Part shown: in pieces, positions 9,243 through 17,077 of the stretch
How the letters are laid out: every line of letters begins with the position of its first letter
Position numbering within the stretch: the stretch's first letter is position 1
DNA from: Bacillota bacterium
GTDB lineage: Bacteria > Bacillota > Bacilli > Alicyclobacillales > SLC66
Direction of reading: 5' to 3'
Assembly: GCA_021805735.1 (NCBI GenBank)
Contig: JAJZEE010000013.1
Location: 1 to 51,624 of the forward strand
DNA: 51,624 bases
The notes under the pieces: model-generated
Database searches by the model: none
What the model was told of the DNA's origin: nothing
What the model saw: the letters and a program-made list of their open reading frames with translations, nothing else
Position numbers and translations under genes: made by a program

Positions 9243-9971
9243 TCACGACTCATGATCCGGATGCGTCTCAATCTGGCGCGTGAGTTCGGCGATTTGATCC
9301 TCCAGGTCCGCTCTCTGGGCCTCCAGGTGGCGCTTGGCGCTTTTCAGCGCGAGCAGATCAGTGGGATCAACTGGTGGGGTCATTGCGTTCTGCCAGTTCA
9401 TCCGTGACGCCCACGCTCCAAACATGGGCGGACGCCCCGCGCCGTTTCGCGGACCAAATCCAGGTCCGCGGCCTCCCCGGTGTTGTGGGTCATCGCAGTG
9501 ACAATGCTGTCGATGCCCGCGTCCATGCCGGTGGGCATGCTCGTGCCCGTTGCCGTCCGCCATTGCTTCTTGTTCTTGATTCATGTTGTCTGCACGCTCC
9601 TCTTCCGCTTTGTCAGGGTGGTCGCCGTAAATGCTGCGCTCCAGATCCTGCAATTCAGGCCAACTCAATTCGACGGCGGATGCTGCCGCGCCCGTGCTGA
9701 TCAGGAACTTGTCGGACAGCCCCAAATACTCTGCGATCCTCTTCAGGTTCCATGGCGACGCCAGATCCCATGTCTTTTCAGGAGGAACACTGCGCCCCAG
9801 ATGTGCGCCGAGCGCCGCAACGTCCGCGTAGGAAAAGCGTCGATGGCCAGTTTGACCCCTGCCAATCCAGTAAGTGGGAAGAAGTCCCTGCGAACAATAC
9901 CAACGGATGGTTGGGGGAGCGACTCCCAATAAGGACGCTGCTTCTTGAACGCGCAGATAATGTCCCGGCAT
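9243..9971 (-). CDS. MerR-family regulator with His-rich segment and C-terminal coiled coil
   Basis: 242 aa from ATG 9971, chosen because GGAGGTG lies six bases upstream. Residues 5-55 form a MerR-type winged helix (YLRVQEAASLLGVAPPTIRW, then HRRFSYADV). Residues 65-115 are a variable linker. Residues 143-164 are strikingly His-rich: eight His and two Cys in 22 residues. A Gly/Pro/Arg-rich stretch leads into a charged helix (about 203-237), probably the dimerisation coiled coil. The His/Cys cluster suggests metal or redox sensing, but it is not the usual CueR/ZntR metal site, so this is inference. It is divergent from the Rieske flavoprotein gene with a 125-nt gap holding A/T-rich imperfect dyads (about 9990-10018) that could be its operator. 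The natural ligand is unknown. Confidence 0.8.
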   Translation of the reverse strand: MPGHYLRVQEAASLLGVAPPTIRWYCSQGLLPTYWIGRGQTGHRRFSYADVAALGAHLGRSVPPEKTWDLASPWNLKRIAEYLGLSDKFLISTGAAASAVELSWPELQDLERSIYGDHPDKAEEERADNMNQEQEAMADGNGHEHAHRHGRGHRQHCHCDDPQHRGGRGPGFGPRNGAGRPPMFGAWASRMNWQNAMTPPVDPTDLLALKSAKRHLEAQRADLEDQIAELTRQIETHPDHES

Positions 9972-10096
9972 GCGATTCACCTCCAAAGAATATATTACTA
10001 TAGGAATTTCATATATGCAATGTGGCGATTGTATAACCTCTTCCGAGTTGGGGGAAGACAGAGTCATGATACAGATCAACAAGCGGGGGGCTGTAT

Positions 10097-11629
10097 GTGC
10101 CGAAACATCATTCTCATGTCAGGCTGCCAGAGATTCCAGAAGCGTACTGGCTTAATTCTGTCCACCTGCCGACGTTCCCTTCACTGGAGGACGATTTGCA
10201 AGTGGATGTTGTGATTGTGGGGGGCGGGATTACAGGGATAACTGCCGCGTATCTGTTGGTCCATGAGGGATTGACAGTGGCATTATTGGAAGCGGATACG
10301 CTGTTGCATGGCACAACCGGCTATACGACGGCCAAGATCACCGCGCAGCATGGTTTGATCTACGACGAATTGATCCGTCACATGGGAAAATCCAAAGCGC
10401 GTCTCTACCATGAATCCAACAGAGATGCGCTCAGTTTTATCAGGGAGACCATCCGGGAGCAACGGATCGACTGTGACTTTAGCGAAGAAGACGCCTGTAT
10501 CTATGCGACGACCGACCACGGCGCCCAGCAAGTTGAACAGGAATATGAGGCCTATCAACAATTGGGCGTCGACGGTGAGCTGAGCGACGCCATCCCGTTT
10601 CACATCCCTGTGCATAACGCATTGTCCATGAAACGGCAGGCCCAGTTCCACCCCCTTCGCTATCTGGCTCATCTCGTTCAGGTGATCACGGACAAGGGAG
10701 GACGCATATTTGAAGGCGCCGTGGCGATTGACGTTCTGGACGGCCATCAGCCTACGGTGGTGACGCGTGACGGTCATCGCGTCACCGGAGCCAAGGTGCT
10801 GGCCTGTTCGCATTTCCCCTTTTACGATGGACAGGGATTCTATTTCACACGAATGCAGGCCGACAGAAGCTACGTCATCGCCGCCCGGACGGATCTGAAG
10901 TATCCTGGCGGAATGTATATCAGCGCCGACAGTCCGACGCGTTCACTGCGATCCGTGAAGATTGACAACGAAGAGATGGTGCTGATTGGCGGTGAAAGCC
11001 ACAGGACTGGACAGGGGAATGACACCCTGGAGCATTACAAAGCTCTGGAGGTCTTTGGCCATGACGTGCTTGGTGTAAAGGAAATCCTCTATCGCTGGTC
11101 GAATCAGGATCTCATCACGCTGGATAAAGTGGCCTACATCGGGGAAATTGCAGCCCATCGCCCGAATGTGCTTGTGGCGACCGGTTACCGAAAATGGGGC
11201 ATGACCACAGGAACGGCCGCAGCGCACATTCTGCGAGACAAGGTGCTGGAGCGGGCCAATCCCTATGCGCGCTTATACACCCCGTCGCGCTTCTACGCCG
11301 ATCCCAGCCTAAGAACATTTCTCGCGCAAAACGCCAACGTCGCCGCTCATCTTATCAAAGGGAAATTCGACATGCCTTTGAAGAGTGCTGACGATTTGGC
11401 AAGGCAGGAGGGCAGTGTCGTTTCGTTCAACGGCGCCCGCGCGGGCGCGTACAGAGACGATGAAGGACATGTGCGCCTGGTGGATACCACCTGTACACAC
11501 CTGGGGTGTGAGGTGGAGTGGAACCACGGTGATCGAACCTGGGATTGTCCTTGCCATGGATCGAGATTTTCCTATAGCGGCGAGGTTGTGGAAGGCCCCG
11601 CCAACAGGCCGTTACAGCGGTTGACCTGA
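10097..11629 (+). CDS. FAD-dependent oxidoreductase (DAO fold) with C-terminal Rieske [2Fe-2S] domain
   Basis: 510 aa. The N-terminal FAD/NAD Rossmann motif is VVIVGGGITGITAAYLL (about 38-54), followed by a D-amino-acid-oxidase-like body. The C-terminal 60 residues form a Rieske domain: cluster ligands Cys466 and His468 in CTHLGC, Cys484 and His487 in CPCHGS, with Cys471 and Cys486 placed for the usual disulfide. The start is GTG 10097 after a GCGGGGGG ribosome site. No signal peptide is seen, so it is probably cytosolic. Fusions of this kind (DadA-like plus Rieske) are widespread in bacilli but their substrates are mostly unassigned. It is divergent from the His-rich MerR gene, which may control it. 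It ends convergently against the HxlR operon, about 50 nt from the half hairpin repeat at 11682. Confidence 0.88.
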   Translation: MPKHHSHVRLPEIPEAYWLNSVHLPTFPSLEDDLQVDVVIVGGGITGITAAYLLVHEGLTVALLEADTLLHGTTGYTTAKITAQHGLIYDELIRHMGKSKARLYHESNRDALSFIRETIREQRIDCDFSEEDACIYATTDHGAQQVEQEYEAYQQLGVDGELSDAIPFHIPVHNALSMKRQAQFHPLRYLAHLVQVITDKGGRIFEGAVAIDVLDGHQPTVVTRDGHRVTGAKVLACSHFPFYDGQGFYFTRMQADRSYVIAARTDLKYPGGMYISADSPTRSLRSVKIDNEEMVLIGGESHRTGQGNDTLEHYKALEVFGHDVLGVKEILYRWSNQDLITLDKVAYIGEIAAHRPNVLVATGYRKWGMTTGTAAAHILRDKVLERANPYARLYTPSRFYADPSLRTFLAQNANVAAHLIKGKFDMPLKSADDLARQEGSVVSFNGARAGAYRDDEGHVRLVDTTCTHLGCEVEWNHGDRTWDCPCHGSRFSYSGEVVEGPANRPLQRLT

Positions 11630-11681
11630 ATGGAGGGGCCCCATGTCGCTTCACAGCGCCATCAGTGGAATGAAAAGTCCT

Positions 11682-11722
11682 CTTGTTAGGATTCACATGC
11701 CCTGCCCGCCGCGACTCGTGGG
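11682..11722 (-). repeat. Half copy of hairpin repeat B, inverted
   Basis: The first 19 bases (CTTGTTAGGATTCACATGC) are exactly the reverse complement of 14763-14781, and about 32 of the first 35 bases match repeat B read on the other strand. Only one arm plus the beginning of the core is present. The HxlR stop codon (11693-11695) and its last few codons lie inside it. With repeat B it brackets the HxlR-MFS-reductase operon in inverted orientation. Confidence 0.75.
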
Positions 11723-12088
11723 AGATGTTGAGTTGAACGGCAGCAGCACTTCGTCCGCACACTGATCTGTGGCGTTTGACATCGGCATCCACCGTTCACC
11801 GAATGCCTGAAGCGCTTTCAGCACCGGAATCAGCGCCTGGCCTTTCTCAGTCAACGAATATTCCACACGAGGAGGCCGTTCCGCGTACACATGACGAACC
11901 AGGACTTCATTGTCGACCAACACCTTCAGTCGCTCCGTCAAGGTCCGGGGATTGATGCCTGACTCCGCCAAATGAGTGAAACGGAGCGGGCCTTCCATTA
12001 AGTTGCGAACAATCATAATGGTGTATACATCGGCAAACACCATCGCTGTACGTTGAATCGGACACGGGATTTCTTTCCATGATTGCAT
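11693..12088 (-). CDS. HxlR-family transcriptional regulator
   Basis: 131-aa winged-helix regulator. The family hallmark is the early Cys-Pro (IPCPIQR) followed by a helix ending in IVRNLMEGPLRFTHL, then the recognition region GINPRTLTERLKVL and the wing VEYSLTEKGQAL. HxlR proteins typically respond to electrophiles, quinones or redox stress and control nearby oxidoreductases or pumps, which fits its position as the third gene of an operon with a thioredoxin-reductase-like protein and an MFS transporter (69-nt gap to the MFS gene). The last residues (about SRGGQGM) are encoded by the half repeat at 11682-11722, so the tail may be an acquired replacement. Ligand unknown. Confidence 0.87.
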   Translation of the reverse strand: MQSWKEIPCPIQRTAMVFADVYTIMIVRNLMEGPLRFTHLAESGINPRTLTERLKVLVDNEVLVRHVYAERPPRVEYSLTEKGQALIPVLKALQAFGERWMPMSNATDQCADEVLLPFNSTSPTSRGGQGM

Positions 12089-12157
12089 GGGCTCACATCC
12101 CTACAGATCGGTTTCTTGATCGGTGCGTCGTTCTGAACGCTCTGGGTTCGCTCTTGG

Positions 12158-13426
12158 CTAGCGTCGGCCATTCGCCATGTGGCTTGCCTCCGGACGATTG
12201 CGCAGCCGCATCATGGCCACAATGCCCACAAGCGGCCCCACAGTCAGTAAAATGAAAACGTGCGACCATCCCATGACTGGTTCAGCGATCCCCACCAAGT
12301 TGATGGATGCAATCGTAATCAGAAAGCCGACGGCCATTTGAATGGTGAGAGCGCTCCCCTTTCGACTTGCCGGGGAGAGTTCCGTCACAGCCGCAGAAAA
12401 CTGAGCCGAATCGGCAATCACGCTAAATCCCCAGATCAGGGCTATCAGCAGGGGTAACCAGACGCCGTGCCGGTAGGTGAGTCCGATAACCAGAGACATG
12501 ACGCCGCTCACGATGAGCGCCGCAATGGTCGCGGCGGTGCGGCCAAAGCGATCGGCGAGCCATCCTCCCGCCAGGGCGCCAAACACACCGGTGAGTCCAA
12601 TGGTCGCGAAACTCGCCCAGCCGACCAGTCGACCGACGTCCAGATGAGGCAATGCAGACGCCCAACTGGCCAGAAGAAATCCGGGCAGCCATGTCCACAT
12701 GGCGTAGAGTTCCCACATGTGACCCCAATACCCAAGGTTGGCCAACATGACCGGGCGGTCGCGAAGAACGGCTCCCACGCTGTTCCATTGGAATACGGGT
12801 GCGGTGAAGGGAACAGGGTTTTCCGGAACCACCCACAACACCAGGGCCCAGGAAACACCCGCCAACACCGCGCTTCCCCCCATGACTCCTTGCCAATGGC
12901 GCAATAGCGGGAGACCCGTCAGCAGGTGCGGCAACGCGGATCCGACCGTGAGGCCCCCAATCAGGATGCCGACAGCCAGCCCCCGTTTCTGTGGGAACCA
13001 TGTCGACACCCACTGAACGGCAACCGGGTAAACGACAGCCAGAAACGCACCTGTCAACCCACGGAAAATGAAGGGCCATGGCCCACCATCAGGATACAGC
13101 AGAATTGCCGCAGTGGACAGTCCAGCTCCGAAAGCGCCCCATCCCATAAGCGTGCGTGGTCGAATCCGATCTGGCAACCCAAAGGTCGCGCTGGTCAGGG
13201 CGCCAACCACAAACCCCAGTTGCACTGCAGATGTTAACCACACAATGGCTGCTCCGGAGACGTGCCAGGCCTGAACCAGGGCTGGCACAACGGCCGATGC
13301 GCTGAACCATACACTCATGACCAACAATTCCGACAGAGTAATCCAAAACAACGCCGTCCATCGCGAACGCGACGTCTGTGAAACCAACGGATTTTGCATC
13401 ACTTCGGATGGTTCCCTCTGCGCCAT
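12158..13426 (-). CDS. MFS transporter
   Basis: 422 aa with about 12 hydrophobic segments and the cytoplasmic loop-2 motif region FGLPDRIRPRTLMGWGAF; a second-half equivalent GWLADRFGRTAATIAAL follows segment 8. These place it in the major facilitator superfamily, proton-coupled efflux or uptake. The substrate is not identifiable. It starts 13 nt after the stop of the reductase gene, so the two are co-transcribed. The internal Met10 is an alternative start. With an HxlR regulator and a flavin reductase in the same operon, export of a toxic or redox-active compound is a reasonable guess. Confidence 0.85.
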   Translation of the reverse strand: MAQREPSEVMQNPLVSQTSRSRWTALFWITLSELLVMSVWFSASAVVPALVQAWHVSGAAIVWLTSAVQLGFVVGALTSATFGLPDRIRPRTLMGWGAFGAGLSTAAILLYPDGGPWPFIFRGLTGAFLAVVYPVAVQWVSTWFPQKRGLAVGILIGGLTVGSALPHLLTGLPLLRHWQGVMGGSAVLAGVSWALVLWVVPENPVPFTAPVFQWNSVGAVLRDRPVMLANLGYWGHMWELYAMWTWLPGFLLASWASALPHLDVGRLVGWASFATIGLTGVFGALAGGWLADRFGRTAATIAALIVSGVMSLVIGLTYRHGVWLPLLIALIWGFSVIADSAQFSAAVTELSPASRKGSALTIQMAVGFLITIASINLVGIAEPVMGWSHVFILLTVGPLVGIVAMMRLRNRPEASHMANGRR

Positions 13427-13439
13427 GGCTCGCCCCCAT

Positions 13440-14435
13440 TCAGTCCTTTGCCGCGGCGAATTCCATCAGGCGCTTGCGCATGGGCAACAAACCTTCCTTG
13501 CGTAAACTCTTGTTGACCCAGATGGCAGCTTGAGCTCCTTCGCCCATGGCAATCATCACCTGCTGTGAATGCGCCACCACGTCCCCAACCGCCCACACGC
13601 CTTCCACCGATGTCTGTTTCGTGCGCGGGTCGACAACGATATGCCCGTTTTCCAATGTCTCTACACCAATTCTTTTGCCAAGTTCGGAGTGCACACTGTA
13701 CATTCCGAGTGCTGAGAAAACCTTGTTGCATGGGATGACCGTCTTGTCCTCCAGGATAACCTGTTCAATCCTATTCCTGTCTTTTCCCACAAATTCTTTG
13801 ATAGGTCCCGTGTAAATAGGGATGCCATGGTCCGCCATGACCATCTGAAAGTGGTCGCTGATCTCTTTTGCGGGATCAATGTTCACGACGGCGATGTCAT
13901 CAGTCCAGGACAACAGGGTATTCGCCAACCCCGGACCGCCGTTTCCGCTTCCAATGACAACAACCCGCTCGTCCGTAATCTCATACCCATCGCAGTCCGG
14001 ACAGTAATAGATGCTGAATCCTGCCCAGTGATAGACGTCGGGCACATCGGGATGCCGGTCCATGATTCCCGTTGCCAGCACGATTTTACGCGCGCGCACA
14101 ACATCAATGTTCTCATGTGACCCTTCCCGGCGCTCCTTTCGGCGCTGGGCGGTGATCGTAAACATGCCGTCTTCGTCTTTTGTGATGTTTGTGACAATTT
14201 TCATCAAGAACTCGACACCGTATTTTTTCGCCTGCTCTTTGCCTTTTGACAGCAGTTCGGCTCCAGAAATCCCATCCGGATAGCCCAGCAGATTGTGATA
14301 GATCGGGGTGTAAAATGTCCGACCTTTTCCTCGGTCAATCACTAATGTGCGCCAGTGGTAACGCCCGGAATGAATGGCGGCCTGCAACCCGCCCGCACCT
14401 CCACCGATCACAACGACGTCATACTCTTTTTCCAT
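13440..14435 (-). CDS. Thioredoxin-reductase-like NAD(P)/FAD-dependent oxidoreductase
   Basis: 331 aa. It has an FAD-binding Rossmann motif near the N-terminus (VVVIGGGAGGLQAAI), the redox pair CPDC in YYCPDCDGYEI at the place of CATC in thioredoxin reductase, a second Rossmann motif VVVIGSGNGGPG for NAD(P)H, and the C-terminal FAD block VWAVGDVV. The length matches the low-Mr thioredoxin reductase family. It first looks like TrxB, but with CPDC and association with an MFS pump it may be a dedicated disulfide reductase or a holothin-reductase-like enzyme, so no gene symbol is given. The ribosome site AGGAGG lies just before the ATG. It is the first gene of the HxlR/MFS operon. Confidence 0.85.
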   Translation of the reverse strand: MEKEYDVVVIGGGAGGLQAAIHSGRYHWRTLVIDRGKGRTFYTPIYHNLLGYPDGISGAELLSKGKEQAKKYGVEFLMKIVTNITKDEDGMFTITAQRRKERREGSHENIDVVRARKIVLATGIMDRHPDVPDVYHWAGFSIYYCPDCDGYEITDERVVVIGSGNGGPGLANTLLSWTDDIAVVNIDPAKEISDHFQMVMADHGIPIYTGPIKEFVGKDRNRIEQVILEDKTVIPCNKVFSALGMYSVHSELGKRIGVETLENGHIVVDPRTKQTSVEGVWAVGDVVAHSQQVMIAMGEGAQAAIWVNKSLRKEGLLPMRKRLMEFAAAKD

Positions 14436-14587
14436 AGCGGCCTCCTAGCAGCTTCGGCGCTCTTTCTGCGCGGATTTTCTATCGACTCATGGCCCACAAA
14501 ACCAAAGAGGGCGAACTGGTTGCCCCTCCCGACCACCCAAGCGCGATGCTGGTTAAGTTGTTGCGTAATACGACCATCCCTGCTGTG

Positions 14588-14678
14588 CCTGGACGGATCA
14601 TGCATTGCACTGCCGCTCAAACAGGTGCGGCCAAAAGGCCGCAAAACTCGCTGCAGTACAACGCATGATCCGTCCAGG
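14588..14678. repeat. Hairpin repeat A (conserved core, long outer stem)
   Basis: Outer arms CCTGGACGGATCATGC (14588-14603) and its exact reverse complement (14663-14678). The stem continues for ten more positions with two transitions that would be G-U pairs on the minus strand, so about 26 bp in all. The core (about 14614-14652) has GCTCAAACA, an inner GCGGCC-AAAA-GGCCGC hairpin and AAACTCGC. Compare repeats B and C, which share the core but not the outer arms. Confidence 0.75.
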
Positions 14679-14703
14679 TGAGGCATTTCCATCCCTGCGA
14701 GCC

Positions 14704-14781
14704 GGATTTACATGCTGTGCCCCTGCTCAGACACGGCTACGCCGAACTCGCGACGGGCATAGCATGTGAATCCTAACAAGC
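14704..14781. repeat. Hairpin repeat B (conserved core, long outer stem)
   Basis: Arms 14704-14722 and 14755-14773 form a 19-bp stem with two G-T wobbles. The core 14723-14754 has GCTCAGACA, inner stem CGGC-TA-CGCCG and AACTCGC. The right flank CTAACAAG is included because it is part of the sequence repeated in inverted orientation at 11682. It lies between the reductase operon and the DsrE gene. Confidence 0.75.
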
Positions 14782-14833
14782 GGGCTCTTCACCCTGCCGA
14801 TGGTGCTCAGCAGCAGGGGGGGTGTTCAAGCGG

Positions 14834-15172
14834 TTAAACCCCGACAATTTGATAGCCCGCTTCGACGAGCCGAACCAATGCCTCTCCTGCTGGTTCCATC
14901 TTCACGCCCTGTTCCGTAAGAACTGCCGTGACTTCATACTGGGTTGCATTGGCGGGGCATACGCCCACCGGAACTGCGTTGCTCATCAGCGCCTGCAGGG
15001 CTTCGGCGAACTGTCCCTGCGCATGTCCGGCCAGATCAACACCGGGGCCGAAAAAATACACCTCAACGTCCTGTTCGCGATTTGCTTTCAAGCGTGTTGC
15101 GAGAACAAGATTGGCCAGTGCTTTATCGACCATGGTGGGGCCGGCTGTAATCCAGAACGCCATTTTAGCCAT
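14834..15172 (-). CDS. DsrE-family protein
   Basis: 112-aa single-domain protein with the DsrE/DsrF-like alpha/beta pattern: strand MAFWITAGPTM, a helix, strand VEVYFFGPGVDLA, then the conserved small-molecule loop region VGVCPANATQYEV. The family includes sulfur-relay proteins with a reactive cysteine; here a Cys sits in VGVCPAN. The substrate and partner are unknown. The start ATG 15172 is preceded by AAGGAG 11 bases upstream. A good promoter lies 80 nt upstream, so it can be transcribed independently of the SHOCT gene behind it. The 3' end abuts a 17-nt sequence (TGTCGGGGTTTAACCGC on this strand) also seen next to the DUF2785 gene. Confidence 0.78.
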   Translation of the reverse strand: MAKMAFWITAGPTMVDKALANLVLATRLKANREQDVEVYFFGPGVDLAGHAQGQFAEALQALMSNAVPVGVCPANATQYEVTAVLTEQGVKMEPAGEALVRLVEAGYQIVGV

Positions 15173-15251
15173 CGGTCATCCAACTCCTTCAAACGCGGGA
15201 TTTTCATCGGAGGTCTCCCGTTGCTCCAGGAGCGCCGTTGAATCTCCCGTA

Positions 15252-15280
15252 ATACTATACTATTGCAAGTATTAAAGCAA
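15252..15280 (-). promoter_or_regulatory. Candidate promoter for the DsrE gene
   Basis: On the minus strand, TTGCTT (15280-15275) and TAGTAT (15257-15252) are separated by 17 bases. The spacer holds a short dyad, ATACT-TGCAAT-AGTAT, that could be an operator. Confidence 0.5.
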
Positions 15281-15302
15281 CCCTGTCTCGTTTCGCAGAA
15301 GG

Positions 15303-15542
15303 CTATTTCAGGCGATTCAATCGGCGCTCGTATTCTTCCTCGTCAATCTCGCCTCTGGCGTACCGTTCCCGCAAAATGTCAATGCTGCGACTCTCATCAT
15401 GCGAATGCGTCCGTTGTCGGCTGAAATGTACGAAACCCCAGATGATCGCGCCCAAAACCAGAAACCAGAACAACCCCATCCCTCCCATTGCCATTATCCC
15501 GTACATCGGGTTAAAGCCGGGTCCATAACCGTATCCCATCAT
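15303..15542 (-). CDS. Small membrane protein with C-terminal SHOCT domain
   Basis: 79 aa. A Gly/Met/Tyr-rich N-terminus is followed by one membrane segment (about 22-42, GLFWFLVLGAIIWGFVHF) and a charged tail ending in a SHOCT domain (ILRERYARGEIDEEEYERRL). SHOCT motifs are short oligomerisation helices found at the ends of many membrane proteins. Proteins like this are common in Bacillota, often next to metal or stress genes; no function is assigned. Its position upstream of the DsrE gene on the same strand is suggestive only. Confidence 0.8.
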   Translation of the reverse strand: MMGYGYGPGFNPMYGIMAMGGMGLFWFLVLGAIIWGFVHFSRQRTHSHDESRSIDILRERYARGEIDEEEYERRLNRLK

Positions 15543-15653
15543 GTTCGTTCACTCCCTCGTTCATTCTTGTCGCCTTACAGTTGCATTGTACCTTTACTCT
15601 GTGATGGAATTGTGATGTGTGAAAAAGGTAAACTGTATGCGAGGCGAGCGATC

Positions 15654-15878
15654 ATGAAACCGCAGTTCCCAGTTGTGCTTCTTGTCGACGATGAACCGGA
15701 CATGCGAGACCTGTTGCGGATGTACTGCGAAACTGCGGGATTACAGACGGTGGAGGCCCGGGCTAAGACCAACAGAATAATCCCTGATTGTGAGGGCAAT
15801 GTGATGTGGCCTGGGGTCGGCAACCAGAGGGCCATCTTTGACTGGAAGCTGGGTAAAGGATATCATTTTGTGTGCTAA
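15654..15878 (+). pseudogene. Response regulator remnant with internal deletion
   Basis: Translation begins as a clear receiver domain (VVLLVDDEPDMRDLLRMYC, about residues 7-25) but after about 36 residues leaves the family before the phospho-acceptor Asp. After about 30 unrelated residues it ends LGKGYHFVC, which resembles the terminal GKGYxF strand of an OmpR-type winged helix. This looks like an OmpR-type regulator gene that lost its middle; no kinase gene is next to it. A short functional protein cannot be excluded. The minus strand of the middle segment (about 15760-15850) also gave no recognisable product. Confidence 0.55.
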
Positions 15879-16018
15879 ACGCGCTGTGTGATTCGTCTTC
15901 AGCGAAACATCAGGCACACCCTGTACGATGCACATGCAAAGTGATCTCATCCGATTTGGCACTCTCTATCGTTACCCTCGCGGGAAGGGTAAGGGAACCA
16001 ATAAAATGGAGGCTCGCA

Positions 16019-16888
16019 GTGGGTAAAAAGATAGGCAATGGATGGTTATCCGCTGCTTTAACGGCGACGGCGGCACTGGTTGTTGCTGTTGTTGCGATTC
16101 ACGGCCATGTTGGTCAGGGGCAAGTATTCCATGTCAATTTTGGAGCAGCCAACACGTCGTTTACCGATACGCCGCAAACTTCCGACAGTGGGATCCCGAC
16201 AATCGCTGATCGCAAAGTGGCATTGGCCATGTTTCGTTCCTGGATGTGGGGCGCACCTGTGCGCGTGGATGTGTTTGGAGGGTCAATCGCGGCGGGATGG
16301 GTCGATACAAAGGGCGGCTATATCTCGCGTGCGCTTCGTTCGTGGGCTCATCAGTCCCAAGTGCATGTGGTACTCGAACATAGAGCCGATCCCGGAATGT
16401 CAATTATTCAAATGAGCAGGCAATTCTCTACAGTGATTAAGCAGACCCGGCCGGACTGGGTGATCCTCTCATGGGGCGGCCTGAATGATGCGGTGGACGG
16501 CACGTCCGTGAGCGCGTTTCAACAGGCGCTGCGCACTGAAATTCAGACAGCGTTGGAGGGGGGAACCCAGTTCGTATGGGTCGTCACGCCGCCGGTAACC
16601 GCTGCTGCCGCGATCAATGGGCCCAATGCCACCCCTGATCTGTATTTTCAGGCTGAACAGGCCGTGGTGGGGTCCTTGCACGACCCGCATGTCGTGATGT
16701 GTCCAGTGTACAGTCAGATGACTTCATGGCTTCAGCAGAACGGGCAAAGTTATCAGTCATATGAAGCGAATGGATGGCACCCGAATGCCAAGGGACACGC
16801 GCTGGCAGGGCAGTTGTTGCTCGAAGACATGACTTTTCTATTTCCCCCTTTACAAGTGAGGAAGGAACTGAGCATGAAGAGGGTCTGA
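16019..16888 (+). CDS. Secreted or membrane-anchored SGNH/GDSL-type hydrolase
   Basis: 289 aa from GTG 16019, chosen for the TGGAGG site six bases upstream and because it gives a classical signal sequence: VGKK followed by a hydrophobic run (LSAALTATAALVVAVVAI). The rest is an SGNH-fold esterase: block I VDVFGGSIAAGW with the Ser nucleophile, block III WGGLNDAV with the Asn, and block V GWHPNAKGHA with the catalytic His. The usual Asp two or three residues before the His is replaced by Asn (ANGWHPN). Such enzymes deacylate polysaccharides or lipids outside the membrane. It overlaps nothing. The 140 nt upstream (15879-16018), behind the regulator remnant, hold no evident gene. Confidence 0.8.
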   Translation: MGKKIGNGWLSAALTATAALVVAVVAIHGHVGQGQVFHVNFGAANTSFTDTPQTSDSGIPTIADRKVALAMFRSWMWGAPVRVDVFGGSIAAGWVDTKGGYISRALRSWAHQSQVHVVLEHRADPGMSIIQMSRQFSTVIKQTRPDWVILSWGGLNDAVDGTSVSAFQQALRTEIQTALEGGTQFVWVVTPPVTAAAAINGPNATPDLYFQAEQAVVGSLHDPHVVMCPVYSQMTSWLQQNGQSYQSYEANGWHPNAKGHALAGQLLLEDMTFLFPPLQVRKELSMKRV

Positions 16889-17077
16889 CGGGAGACGCGC
16901 GGCACACTCTCTGCTCAGGCGACGGTGTATTCAATTCTCAGTGCGCCAACAGGTGCGTGTGCCATTCTGGTTCTTCTTGACAATGATGTACCGATATCCC
17001 TTCGCTCCTGATCGAGGATCGGATGGATTCTATCCTGCCAGAGGCAGGACAGTTCACTCATGGCGGAGGGGAACGGG

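Noticed and set aside
13440-14435. Calling this gene trxB
   Set aside because: The redox motif is CPDC and it belongs to an HxlR/MFS operon, so a dedicated role is as likely as the housekeeping thioredoxin reductase.
14704-14781. Hairpin repeat B as an integron attC site (CCTAACAAG resembles the start of attC)
   Set aside because: The other arm lacks the matching GTTAGG core site, the outer stems differ in the wrong way, and there is no integrase or cassette array.
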